The notes beneath the pieces are model-generated. The model saw only the letters and a program-made list of their open reading frames with translations. It did not search any database and was not told where the DNA came from. This document shows, piece by piece, positions 12,859 to 20,789 of a stretch of 64,000 bases of DNA. Origin of the DNA: an uncultured Lachnoclostridium sp. Lineage in GTDB: Bacteria > Bacillota > Clostridia > Lachnospirales > Lachnospiraceae. Each line of letters starts with the position of its first letter. The first letter of the stretch is position 1. The stretch covers positions 91,974 through 155,973 of the forward strand of contig CALWLW010000006.1 of assembly GCA_944381625.1 (NCBI GenBank), given 5' to 3'. A program made the translations under genes and the position numbers.

Positions 12859-12884
12859 AGGCCGCGGGCGCGGCCAGGTGAAAA

Positions 12885-13847
12885 TTGAAGAAGAAAAAGC
12901 AGAGAGACAAAAGTTCCGGCGTAACCAGGGTAAGGAATGCCCCAGGGTCCGGTTCTGGTTACCGGCAGTGGCATTTGCCGTTCCAGAATGCGCTGTGCGT
13001 GACGCTGGAGGCTGATGACGGCCATTATTCCATCAGCCCGGAGCGAGAACTGACACGCAAACCGCTTCGGATCGACTTTCTCATTTTGAAGAAAGACGGC
13101 GGCTGGCATATGAAAAGCAGACTGGGAAGGCTTTTGAAAAATCACACAATATTGGAATACAAAGGAGCCACTGACCGGTTGGGCATAGACGATATTTATA
13201 AGGGCATGGCGTATATTTCCCTGTATCTATCTTCCGGAACGGGGGACTCGGAACAGTCCAAAAAGATTCCGGATGCCGAAGAAGTCCTGCTGATGTTTGT
13301 GTGCAGTGTTTATCCCAGGAAAGTGATGAAATACCTGGGAGATGTGTTCAGGGGAGAGACAGAACCAGGAATTTATCGCTTTCGGATCTGGAAAACAGAT
13401 ATCGTGATCATGGTACAGTCCCGTCTGGAGGGAGAGGATTTTCTCTGGCTGAGAAATCTTTCTCTCTGTGTAGATGCTGTGGAGTTTGACCGGATGGCGA
13501 GGCAGGCGCTGGAGAGACTGGAGGATAAAAGAAGGGACGAACTGATCCAGTTCATCGGAGAAGTGAATCCGTATCTTTGGGAGGAGAGTGAGAATATGTG
13601 TAAGATTTTTGAAGAAGTGGAACGAAGAGGAGAAAGGAGGGGAGAAGAAAGAGGAAAGCAGATGGGTATTGCGTTGGGAGAAGAGAGAGGGAGGCAGGCT
13701 GGGATCGCAGCCGGGAAATTACAGGGAGAGTCGCGGCTGTCCGGTCTGATCCAGATCCTTTTACAAGAGGGAAGAATTGATGAGATCTCCGCAGTGACCA
13801 GCGATGCGGATGAGAGAACAAAGTTGTACAATCGATACGGGATTTGA
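12885..13847 (+). CDS. Rpn/PDDEXK_2-family putative nuclease
   Basis: The 320-residue protein has the PD-(D/E)XK pattern of the Rpn (recombination-promoting nuclease / transposase_31-like) group: Asp64 in LRIDFLIL and Glu91-x-Lys93 in ILEYKG, followed by a helical region. The C-terminal third contains short charged Glu/Arg/Gly repeats (RRGERRGEERGKQMG, then GEERGRQAGIAAG) typical of these genes. Members are often multi-copy and variable; their cellular role is debated. The start is taken as TTG 12885 with AGGTGA just upstream. Base composition is more AT-rich than gltD. The gene is preceded by the 87-bp repeat and followed by a terminator. Confidence 0.7.
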   Translation: MKKKKQRDKSSGVTRVRNAPGSGSGYRQWHLPFQNALCVTLEADDGHYSISPERELTRKPLRIDFLILKKDGGWHMKSRLGRLLKNHTILEYKGATDRLGIDDIYKGMAYISLYLSSGTGDSEQSKKIPDAEEVLLMFVCSVYPRKVMKYLGDVFRGETEPGIYRFRIWKTDIVIMVQSRLEGEDFLWLRNLSLCVDAVEFDRMARQALERLEDKRRDELIQFIGEVNPYLWEESENMCKIFEEVERRGERRGEERGKQMGIALGEERGRQAGIAAGKLQGESRLSGLIQILLQEGRIDEISAVTSDADERTKLYNRYGI

Positions 13848-13860
13848 TGATGATATAAAG

Positions 13861-13907
13861 AAGACCATGGAAATGGGAGCTGCCAGATTGGTATGCTCCT
13901 TTTTTTA
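13861..13907 (+). terminator. Terminator after the Rpn-family gene
   Basis: GGAGC (13876-13880) pairs with GCTCC (13895-13899) and is followed by seven T residues. A wider AAGACCAT/ATGGTCTT pairing encloses the hairpin. Confidence 0.75.
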
Positions 13908-13940
13908 TGGTCTTATTCTTCAAAAAATTATCACAGGCTA

Positions 13941-13969
13941 TTGAAATTCATAACATTCCGTGCTAAATT
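13941..13969 (+). promoter_or_regulatory. Promoter of the SipW/camelysin operon
   Basis: TTGAAA (13941-13946), a 17-nt spacer and TAAATT (13964-13969). An alternative -10, TATAAA at 13990-13995, would place transcription start at or past the first ATG and lacks a good -35. Confidence 0.5.
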
Positions 13970-13972
13970 ATA

Positions 13973-13988
13973 CATAATTAAAATTATG
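13973..13988 (+). promoter_or_regulatory. CATAAT-N4-ATTATG palindrome, copy 1 (fibre operon)
   Basis: CATAATTAAAATTATG is a perfect 6-4-6 palindrome placed over the expected transcription start of the sipW operon. It is followed by ATATAAATTATGAGAG, and that downstream context is also shared with the copies at 20727 and 43365. The position suits a repressor operator. Confidence 0.65.
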
Positions 13989-13997
13989 ATATAAATT

Positions 13998-14555
13998 ATG
14001 AGAGATATGAAAAATACAGCAGAAAAGATATGGAACGGCATCACAACATTTCTGGTGATTCTGGCGGTTCTCCTGGCGATTCTATTGGTTGGCGTCAGGG
14101 TCGTGGGCCTGCAGGCTTATGTGGTCATGAGCGGCAGTATGGAACCGGTATACCCCACGGGTTCCCTGCTCTATGTGCAGGATGCGGAGCCAGAGGAAAT
14201 AGAGACAGGTGATGCGATTACTTTTGTACTAAATGAAGAATTGACAGTGGCAACGCACCGGGTAATCGAGATTGATGAAGAAAACCGGTGTTTTTATACG
14301 AAGGGAGACGCCAATGAAGCGGCGGACGGAGCCCCTGTTTATTATGAGAATTTACTGGGGCGGCCCGTTTTCTGCATTCCGCATCTGGGATATATTGCGG
14401 CATTTATCCAGCATCCGCCGGGTACATACATCGCAGCTGCATGCGGGGCGGCAATCCTGTTGATGCTTTTTCTTCCGGATCTTCTTCGTGAGGAAGAACC
14501 AGAAGGAAAAAAACGTCCCAGACAGCGGAAACGCAGGACAGGACGAAAAAAGTAA
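13998..14555 (+). CDS. sipW: SipW-type signal peptidase I
   Basis: The 185-residue membrane peptidase is of the ER/archaeal type used for TasA/camelysin-like substrates. It has an N-terminal helix (about residues 14-38), the nucleophile Ser47 in MSGSMEP, His87 in VATHRV in place of the usual bacterial lysine, and Asp104/Asp110 in TKGDANEAAD. A second helix (about 143-162) and a very basic tail follow. It heads an operon that contains three proteins with matching SipW-dependent signal peptides, which indicates its substrates. The start is uncertain: ATG 13998 and ATG 14007 are in frame and neither has a good ribosome site, so the operon may be weakly translated here. Confidence 0.9.
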   Translation: MRDMKNTAEKIWNGITTFLVILAVLLAILLVGVRVVGLQAYVVMSGSMEPVYPTGSLLYVQDAEPEEIETGDAITFVLNEELTVATHRVIEIDEENRCFYTKGDANEAADGAPVYYENLLGRPVFCIPHLGYIAAFIQHPPGTYIAAACGAAILLMLFLPDLLREEEPEGKKRPRQRKRRTGRKK

Positions 14556-14573
14556 GGTACAGCCGCAAGGCTG

Positions 14574-14607
14574 CCTTAAATACATTTTATTTTTTTATTT
14601 AAGGAGG
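14574..14607 (+). promoter_or_regulatory. Hairpin that covers the ribosome site of the first camelysin-like gene
   Basis: CCTTAAATA (14574-14582) is perfectly complementary to TATTTAAGG (14596-14604), whose last four bases are the first part of the AAGGAGG ribosome site (14601-14607). The 9-bp stem is AT-rich and the loop is T-rich. A CAGCC/GGCTG hairpin lies directly upstream. This could tune or thermally gate synthesis of the major fibre protein. Confidence 0.5.
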
Positions 14608-14615
14608 TTTTCAGG

Positions 14616-15200
14616 ATGAAAACAAAGAAACTTGTTGCAGCAGCGGCGGTAGCGGCAACGCTGTGCGTAACCATTGGAGGTACTCTGGCATGGTTGACGG
14701 ATACGGAGACTGTGACCAATACTCTTACTGTGGGCGATGTTGAGATCACGCTTGACGAGGCAAAGGTAGACGTCAATGGACAGGAAATTACCGGTGAAGG
14801 GAGAGTTCAGGCAAATACGTATAAGCTTTTCCCCGGTAAAGAATATGACAAAGATCCTACCGTTACTGTGGCTGAGGGAAGCGAAGACTGTTATGTGTTC
14901 GTAACGGTGGACAATGGACTGGCAGAAATTGAAGGCGATACAACGATTGAAGCACAGATGACAGCGAATGGCTGGGTAAGAGTGGATACCTATGAGGGCC
15001 TGGATGTCTATGCAAAAGCAGCAGCTCAGTCGGCAGGAGCAGAGTTAGTTGTATTCGAGCATTTTACTGTCAGCGGAACAGTAACAGGAGAGGCGCTTGC
15101 GGATTATGCAGAAGAGACGATTGTAGTGAATGCTTATGCGGTTCAGGCGGAAGGATTTGAAAGTGCAGAGGCAGCATGGGACGCATCCTTTGGTGCTTAA
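14616..15200 (+). CDS. SipW-dependent camelysin/TasA-like surface protein 1
   Basis: The 194-residue secreted protein starts with a signal peptide whose cleavage region GGTLAWLTDTETVTNT (about residues 21-36) is the SipW-dependent type seen in TasA and camelysin. The mature part is acidic, rich in beta-strand-forming residues, and keeps the family pattern TVGDVEITLDE near its start. Relatives assemble into extracellular fibres or act as surface metalloprotease-like proteins; assembly here is inferred. It follows the signal peptidase gene and has a strong AAGGAGG partly inside a hairpin. The position right after sipW and the strong site suggest it is the most abundant product of the operon. 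Confidence 0.85.
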   Translation: MKTKKLVAAAAVAATLCVTIGGTLAWLTDTETVTNTLTVGDVEITLDEAKVDVNGQEITGEGRVQANTYKLFPGKEYDKDPTVTVAEGSEDCYVFVTVDNGLAEIEGDTTIEAQMTANGWVRVDTYEGLDVYAKAAAQSAGAELVVFEHFTVSGTVTGEALADYAEETIVVNAYAVQAEGFESAEAAWDASFGA

Positions 15201-15224
15201 TTTAGTTAGATAAAGATTATCGCG

Positions 15225-15288
15225 CCTGTCCTTTGGGACAGGCCGTAAGAAAGTCCGTCCGTACTTATGGACGGATTCTCTTACGGCC
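15225..15288 (+). promoter_or_regulatory. Double hairpin between camelysin-like genes 1 and 2
   Basis: CCTGTCC-ttt-GGGACAGG (15225-15242) adjoins a long stem, GGCCGTAAGA (15241-15250) with 15279-15288 and TCCGTCC (15254-15260) with GGACGGA (15269-15275). The two stems share bases 15241-15242, so they compete slightly. No T run follows, so it may act as a partial terminator or mRNA stabiliser that sets gene 1 above gene 2. Confidence 0.5.
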
Positions 15289-15354
15289 TGTGCGGCGGAG
15301 CATGGCGCCAAAAACAGTGGACGGCAGGGAAAGCTGTCCGGGAAGGAGTTAAGG

Positions 15355-15930
15355 ATGAAAAAATGGAAAGTAATGGCGGGTGCCCTGTCGGTATGCTGTG
15401 CGGCAACGCTGACGGCAGGAACGCTGGCTTATTTTACGGCGGAGGATCGCGCGCATAATGTGATCACCACAGGAAACGTGGAAGTGGAACTGCAGGAACT
15501 GACGGATCAGTTGGATGATCAGGGGAATCCGGTTCCGTTTGAAAAGGTAGACGATGTGATGCCGGGTGCGGAGGTTTCCAAGATTGCTCAGGTGAAAAAT
15601 ACCGGATCTAATCCGGCCTGGGTGCGTGTTGAAGTAGACAAAGCGATTGTACTGGCAGAGGGAGTGGACGGAGAGCCGGATGCGGAACTGGTAGTCCTGG
15701 ATTATAACACCAGCAATTGGACGGAAAGTGAAGGTTATTACTACTATAATGATGCTCTGGAACCGGGTGAGACCACAGAACCGTTATTTACTACGGTTAC
15801 ATTCTCCGGAGATATGGACAATCTTTATAAAGACAGTACAGTGGAAATCGACGTGCAGGTGAGCGCAGTTCAGTCTGAGAATAACGGCACCAGTGTGCTG
15901 CAGGCGGCAGGATGGCCGGAGACAGAGTAG
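15355..15930 (+). CDS. SipW-dependent camelysin/TasA-like surface protein 2
   Basis: The 191-residue protein has the same design as the preceding one: short basic start, hydrophobic helix, and AGTLAYFTAEDRAHN (about residues 21-35) as a SipW-type cleavage region, then NVITTGNVEVELQE. The mature region contains the TasA-family features of a MPGAEVSKIAQVKNTGSNPAWVR-like strand, shown here from residue 69, and a tyrosine run YYYYND. It is probably a minor fibre subunit or accessory protein. AAGGAG precedes the ATG by the usual distance. It differs enough from copies 1 and 3 to suggest distinct roles rather than recent duplication. Confidence 0.85.
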   Translation: MKKWKVMAGALSVCCAATLTAGTLAYFTAEDRAHNVITTGNVEVELQELTDQLDDQGNPVPFEKVDDVMPGAEVSKIAQVKNTGSNPAWVRVEVDKAIVLAEGVDGEPDAELVVLDYNTSNWTESEGYYYYNDALEPGETTEPLFTTVTFSGDMDNLYKDSTVEIDVQVSAVQSENNGTSVLQAAGWPETE

Positions 15931-15962
15931 CGTAACCGGGCTAGACAAGGAGGAATGCGCAT

Positions 15963-18900
15963 ATGCTGAAAAAATTGACGGCCGCTCTCCTGGTGTCGTG
16001 TATGCTGCTTCAGGCTCCGGTGGAACTGGCGTTTGCGAGCAATGGAACAGATGTGCAGTCTGTGGAGGCGGAGACGGAAGATGCTGCGGCGGAGGCGGAG
16101 CCGATCGAAGAGGAGCCTTCTGATCAGGCAGAGCAAGTCTCTGATACGGCGTCTTCCGCATTGAATCAGGTAAATACCGGAACGGAAGAAGATGATACGC
16201 TGGTATCTGAAAATGTGGACGGCAGTATGAGCGGAAACGACGATACGGTTATATCCGGGGATATAGAGAACAATACAGAGGAATCTGAAGAAACAGAGGA
16301 GCCTGTAGAGGAAAATCCGCAGATGCCGGATATGGACGGGACGCTGATTCAGAATGAAATAAATGAAAAGACAGAATCGGAAACACAAGATATAACCAAT
16401 ACAGAGCATGAAAAATTGGATAGTGAAGTAAACAGCGAGACATCCGCCGATACACCTTTGCCGGAAGAAAATGCAACAAACGACAGTGTGGCGGGAAAAT
16501 TTGACGCAGGAACCGCATGGGAGAATCTGCTGTCCATGGAGTCTGTGGACGAGGTGGATGCGTATCTGTCAGGATTGGCGGAAGAAGAACTGGAAGCTTT
16601 GCTCGCTGTGGCTGATGAAGAAGAGCTTTTGGAATTTGCAGAGAAACTGGGTGTAGAGACAGAAGAAGTAACTGAGACGCCGGCTAAAAATTATACGGAA
16701 GTAGGTCCGCTGCTTCCGCCGGTCAAAACCTCTTTAGCCAGGATGCGAATGAGTCTTCTGAGGGAAGAGGAACCGGAAAATGGGTTGATCCTTTCCAAGA
16801 CCGCGGAGTATCAGGAAGAAAGTGGAACTGCGGTAATCACGCTGGAAGCGTATACAACCGGAACTGTGATCAGTTCTGCGGAATCTGTTCCAACCGATAT
16901 TGTATTAGTTCTGGATGAAAGCGGCAGTATGGCAGACAATATGTACGGATACACGCCTGTCTATGATCTGGATAATAACCAGAATTATTACATTAAAAGG
17001 AATGATACGTATATTCGAGTGTCTTATTGCCAAGGAGGACTATTTGGCAGTCATGATCCAGGCTGGTATACGGGAGGACATTTCATTTTGCACTGGGGAA
17101 TGCATTATGAACCTATGACATCCGCGGCTGATACGGATTCGGGACATGTGCAGTTTTATACAAGAAATGAAGTTACAGTAAGCAAAAGTGAAGCGCTGAA
17201 GGCGGCTGCATTAGAATTTGCAAAAAATGTTTACGATGATGCATCAAAGAATCAGGTGGATCATAGAATTTCTGTCATTGGATTTTCAGATAATGATGAT
17301 GCGGTGACAAAGATTGGGCTGGTAGACGATATCCGCGATAATTATAATGAGGTTGTGGATGCGATCAACGGCTTAAAAACGAATGGTGGAACTTATATTG
17401 AGGATGGATTGGCAAAGGCGGAAAGCGCTTTTCAAAATGCCTCGCAAACATCTTCCAGCGAGAGGAATCGAGTTGTTGTCATTTTTACAGACGGAATACC
17501 GGGAAACGGAACCTGGAACAACACGACAATCAGTGGATCTGCCAACCCGGCAATAAATTCAGCCTACAGATTGAAAAATACTTACGGCGCAACGGTATAT
17601 ACAATCGGAATGCTGGATGGGGCAGATCCTGAGCTGGCCATCTCAGAGGAGAGTAATGATGCGGCACGTACTAACAAGTTCCTCCATTATCTTTCCAGTA
17701 ATTATCCTCAGGCACAGAGCATGAGTAACGGAGGTTCCGGAAGCAACCAGGGCTATTATCTGGCAGCGAGCGACGCGGCGTCTTTAACTGCCATCTTTGA
17801 GAAGATTTCGGAGGAAGTAGGAGCTCCATCCATTTCTCTGGGCAGTGATACAGTAATTAAGGACGTAATTTCTCCATATTTTGAAGGACCCTCCGCAGGG
17901 GCGGTCAGCGCGGCAGTTTACGATTGTATCAGCTACAATGAAGAGACGGGAGAAGCTGCATGGAGTACTTCAGGAACAGCATTTAATGGAATTAGCGTTG
18001 ACGGAGGCACAATACAGGTGACCGGATTTGATTTTAACGAGAATTTTGTATCCCAAGATCAAAAACCGGAAACCAAAGATCATGGGAAGAAATTGGTGAT
18101 TCAGATTACAGTACAGCCCAAAGAAGGTTTTCTCGGCGGAAATGGTGTGCCTACCAATGATAGTTCTTCTGGAGTGTATACATCTGAGGGCTCTTTAGTG
18201 GAAGCCTTTGAACAACCCACCGTAGATGTCCCGATAAAAGACATCACAGTGACGGCAGAAGATAAACATGTTTACCTTATGGCGGACTTAAGTGCTGAGG
18301 ATCTTAAGAGTGGTTCCAGCATTACTGCAGGAGACAGTATCGAAATTGATCCGTCCGAAGAAAATTTTGGTCTGGAGAGTTGGCAGAATGCTTTTGTGGA
18401 TATCAGTGTGAGCGCTGATCCTGCGGCTGGCTATGAGGATCTGACAGCAGATCAGACTTATGAGGTATCCTGTACGATCGCCCCGAAGTCTTCGGGATCG
18501 GAAAATGTGAAAAACGAAAGTAAAGTGGGAAATATCCTTGTCTACAAACCCACGGTTACTTTCCAGGACAGCGAAGTCTGGTACGGAGATGATGCCCCGC
18601 TGAACCCGGATGATTATACCGAGGCAAATTATGCTGATACAGCGTGGAAACATAATACAGAGACTGCAGATGCTGAAAAGATGACAGGGACAGAGCCCCA
18701 GTTGATTTTTGACTACAGCTTGCCTGAGGATGCATTTACCAATGGAAAAGTAAGTACAAAAGAAGATATTCCAGTAAACGTAACAGCAAAACTGGACAAT
18801 ACCAATATCTATCAGTATACCAGCTTTGCACATGGTGCCTGTGCGGAATCTGACTGTGGATTTAATGCGGAGAATGAGGAATTCCTTCTCCATGTTAATA

Positions 18901-19259
18901 CCTGTACACTGACAATCGAAAAGGCGGGAACTGATATATCGGACGACCCGTATGTATTCACAATCCTGAAAGATGAAGCAGTTTATACATCCGCCAGCAT
19001 CACAGGCACAGGCAGTATTATGATCAGCGAACTCCCGGTGGGAACTTATACAGTAGTAGAGGACGAGGGATGGTCCTGGCGGTATGAGTCATCAATGAGT
19101 CTTTCAGGTTCCGTAGTGCTGGGAAGCACAAATCCAGATGCTGGGGTGGTTTGTACCAATACCAGGGATAATGACCAGTGGCTGAACGATTATTCTGCAG
19201 TCGCTGAGAATGTTTACGGAATTTCTCATGAGAGTGCTTCGGAAGGAGGAAACAACTGA
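15963..19259 (+). CDS. Large secreted VWA-domain protein with SpaA/Cna-B-like end
   Basis: The 1098-residue protein begins with a signal peptide (about residues 1-25, ending LAFA). A low-complexity acidic Glu/Asp/Thr region runs to about residue 240. A von Willebrand A domain follows, with the MIDAS motif DESGS at 318-322 and FTDG around Asp510. The middle repeats resemble extracellular beta domains. Residues about 983-1075 look like a prealbumin-like Cna-B/SpaA fold (LTIEKAG start, ELPVGTYTVVED). No LPXTG motif or membrane tail is seen, so it may be held by the fibre rather than by sortase. It lies between camelysin-like genes 2 and 3, suggesting a tip or adhesin role in the same structure. 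Confidence 0.8.
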   Translation: MLKKLTAALLVSCMLLQAPVELAFASNGTDVQSVEAETEDAAAEAEPIEEEPSDQAEQVSDTASSALNQVNTGTEEDDTLVSENVDGSMSGNDDTVISGDIENNTEESEETEEPVEENPQMPDMDGTLIQNEINEKTESETQDITNTEHEKLDSEVNSETSADTPLPEENATNDSVAGKFDAGTAWENLLSMESVDEVDAYLSGLAEEELEALLAVADEEELLEFAEKLGVETEEVTETPAKNYTEVGPLLPPVKTSLARMRMSLLREEEPENGLILSKTAEYQEESGTAVITLEAYTTGTVISSAESVPTDIVLVLDESGSMADNMYGYTPVYDLDNNQNYYIKRNDTYIRVSYCQGGLFGSHDPGWYTGGHFILHWGMHYEPMTSAADTDSGHVQFYTRNEVTVSKSEALKAAALEFAKNVYDDASKNQVDHRISVIGFSDNDDAVTKIGLVDDIRDNYNEVVDAINGLKTNGGTYIEDGLAKAESAFQNASQTSSSERNRVVVIFTDGIPGNGTWNNTTISGSANPAINSAYRLKNTYGATVYTIGMLDGADPELAISEESNDAARTNKFLHYLSSNYPQAQSMSNGGSGSNQGYYLAASDAASLTAIFEKISEEVGAPSISLGSDTVIKDVISPYFEGPSAGAVSAAVYDCISYNEETGEAAWSTSGTAFNGISVDGGTIQVTGFDFNENFVSQDQKPETKDHGKKLVIQITVQPKEGFLGGNGVPTNDSSSGVYTSEGSLVEAFEQPTVDVPIKDITVTAEDKHVYLMADLSAEDLKSGSSITAGDSIEIDPSEENFGLESWQNAFVDISVSADPAAGYEDLTADQTYEVSCTIAPKSSGSENVKNESKVGNILVYKPTVTFQDSEVWYGDDAPLNPDDYTEANYADTAWKHNTETADAEKMTGTEPQLIFDYSLPEDAFTNGKVSTKEDIPVNVTAKLDNTNIYQYTSFAHGACAESDCGFNAENEEFLLHVNTCTLTIEKAGTDISDDPYVFTILKDEAVYTSASITGTGSIMISELPVGTYTVVEDEGWSWRYESSMSLSGSVVLGSTNPDAGVVCTNTRDNDQWLNDYSAVAENVYGISHESASEGGNN

Positions 19260-19260
19260 C

Positions 19261-19848
19261 ATGATGAACACAAAAAGAAATAAAAAGACAGTTCGTTTCT
19301 CCTTAAAGAAAAAACGGCTCCTGGTCTTCGGATGCGCGGCCGTACTGCTCTGCGGTACGGTCGGCGCCACCGTCGCCTGGCTGATGAAGGATACCGGTCC
19401 GGTGGTGAACACCTTTACTGTCGCGGATGTGACGACAGAGGTGGAAGAGGAATTTGACGGGTATGTGAAGAAAAATGTGACGGCAAAAAATACCGGCGAT
19501 ATTGACGCCTATATCCGGATCAAACTGATCAGTTACCGTGTGAACGAGAGTGGAGACCAGATCGGAGGAACCGCGGAAATCGCGGATTTTACGCCTGGAA
19601 CAGGCTGGGAAGAATATAATGGATATTACTATTATACGCTTCCGGTAGAGCCGGGAGAAAGTCCGTTACATTATCTGTTGGATGAGATTGAATTAGCTGA
19701 GTATAACGATGCTGACGGCGGAAAACAGGTGATCGAAGTCATGGCGGAAGCGATCCAGAGCGAACCGTCACAGGCGGTGGGAGAAGCATGGGGCGTGACG
19801 ATTACGGAAAATCATGTCAGGCCCTACAGCCCGGCAGGGCAGTCATAG
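19261..19848 (+). CDS. SipW-dependent camelysin/TasA-like surface protein 3
   Basis: The 195-residue protein starts with a long basic region (MMNTKRNKKTVRFSLKKKR), a hydrophobic helix and GTVGATVAWLMKDTGPVVN (about residues 32-50), a SipW-type cleavage region. The mature part has NTFTVADVTTEVEEEF and a tyrosine run YNGYYYYTLPVEPGES, as in copy 2. The ATG at 19261 follows GGAAGGAGG by 11 nt and sits one base after the VWA gene stop; the longer in-frame start at 19210 would overlap that gene. It is probably another fibre or accessory subunit. Confidence 0.83.
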   Translation: MMNTKRNKKTVRFSLKKKRLLVFGCAAVLLCGTVGATVAWLMKDTGPVVNTFTVADVTTEVEEEFDGYVKKNVTAKNTGDIDAYIRIKLISYRVNESGDQIGGTAEIADFTPGTGWEEYNGYYYYTLPVEPGESPLHYLLDEIELAEYNDADGGKQVIEVMAEAIQSEPSQAVGEAWGVTITENHVRPYSPAGQS

Positions 19849-19867
19849 GAAAGGGGGCGCGTAAGGA

Positions 19868-20641
19868 ATGAAAAGAAAGATATTAAAAGCTTTGTCCTCC
19901 CTGTTTATGGCTGCGGTGCTGATGACCGGTCCGGTGGTTCCGGCACAGGCCGGAGATACCTCTGTCCGTTATGACGGGGGCGCGGAGAAGTTCGTATTTC
20001 TGCCCGGGAATGACAGCTCCTCCACGGATCTGTTCGATAATTTTAAAAATGTGATGCCCGGAGATGTGGTAACGCAGCAGATAACAGTTACAAACAACAA
20101 GGAAAAAGTCAGCAAGGTGAAAATATATCTGCGGGCAGAGACGCATACGGACGATGAGAGCGCTCTTGGACAGGATGTGCAGAATGCTTTACCAGACAGT
20201 GTTTCCATGAAAGACTTCCTGAGCAGGCTGTCTTTGAAAGTGAAAAATGGCGATACGGTGATCTATGAGGCTTCCGCCGACCAGCTGGGAGGCCTGCAGG
20301 AAAATGTTCTGCTGGGTACGTTCCGTCAGGGTGAAGGGACGACGCTGACCGTGGAACTGAGCGTTCCTGCAGATCTGGGCAATGAATATGCGAACCGGAT
20401 TGGTGAAGTGGACTGGGTATTCACTGCAGAAGAGATCAAGAGTTCCGGGCACAGTTCCGGCGGAGGGGATGATGAGGACTCCGGTTCTTCGCAGCCGGTA
20501 TCTTCACAGTCGGCTGTCCAGTCCCCGAAGACGGGCGACAACGCGAATATTGTGCTTTGGATCGGCGTTGCCGCAGCTGCGGCGCTGGCGATTGTGCTGG
20601 TATTTGTATTCCATAAAAGACGCAGCAGCCAAGGAAAATAG
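19868..20641 (+). CDS. Cell-wall-anchored surface protein with SPKTG sorting signal
   Basis: The 257-residue protein has a classical signal peptide (residues 1 to about 28, ending PAQA), an extracellular beta-rich domain (about 30-195), a Ser/Gly/Asp linker (about 195-218), and a sorting signal: SPKTG at 219-223, a hydrophobic helix and a basic HKRR tail. SPKTG deviates from LPXTG but is a plausible sortase substrate. It is the last gene of the fibre operon and the only one with a wall anchor, so it is the natural candidate for tethering the fibre, much as TapA does for TasA in function but not in sequence. No sortase gene is present in the window. Confidence 0.8.
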   Translation: MKRKILKALSSLFMAAVLMTGPVVPAQAGDTSVRYDGGAEKFVFLPGNDSSSTDLFDNFKNVMPGDVVTQQITVTNNKEKVSKVKIYLRAETHTDDESALGQDVQNALPDSVSMKDFLSRLSLKVKNGDTVIYEASADQLGGLQENVLLGTFRQGEGTTLTVELSVPADLGNEYANRIGEVDWVFTAEEIKSSGHSSGGGDDEDSGSSQPVSSQSAVQSPKTGDNANIVLWIGVAAAAALAIVLVFVFHKRRSSQGK

Positions 20642-20653
20642 ATCTGATAAAAA

Positions 20654-20684
20654 GGCCCTGGAAGTATAAACTTCCGGGTCTTTT
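20654..20684 (+). terminator. Terminator of the SipW/camelysin operon
   Basis: GGCCCTGGAAG (20654-20664) pairs, with one mismatch and one G-U, with CTTCCGGGTC (20671-20680), followed by TTTTAATTTTT. Confidence 0.75.
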
Positions 20685-20720
20685 AATTTTTCGGCAAAAA
20701 CAGATTCTTTTCGAGTTTAA

Positions 20721-20749
20721 TTGACACATAATATATATTGTGATATAAA
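20721..20749 (+). promoter_or_regulatory. Promoter of the glycan operon
   Basis: A perfect TTGACA (20721-20726), a 17-nt spacer and TATAAA (20744-20749). The whole spacer is occupied by the CATAAT palindrome, so anything bound there would compete directly with RNA polymerase. Confidence 0.75.
20727..20742 (+). promoter_or_regulatory. CATAAT-N4-ATTGTG palindrome, copy 2 (glycan operon)
   Basis: CATAATATATATTGTG differs from a perfect 6-4-6 palindrome at one position and is followed by ATATAAATAGTGAG, matching the flank of copy 1. It lies exactly between -35 and -10. Confidence 0.65.
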
Positions 20750-20771
20750 TAGTGAGTAGACGGGCGAGGAG

Positions 20772-20789
20772 ATGAAAAAGATGTTATGA
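20772..20789 (+). CDS. Five-residue leader peptide overlapping pssD
   Basis: ATG at 20772 sits close behind the CGAGGAG purine stretch (only about 1-4 nt spacing) and encodes MKKML. Its TGA (20787-20789) overlaps the ATG of the next gene (ATGA). If translated, it would couple to pssD, whose own start is 14 nt from that ribosome site. Confidence 0.3.
   Translation: MKKML

Noticed and set aside
13990..13995. TATAAA as the -10 of the fibre operon in analogy with the glycan operon
   Set aside because: The sequence 17 nt upstream (ATTATA) is not a -35, and transcription would start beyond the first ATG. The TTGAAA-17-TAAATT pair further upstream is preferred.
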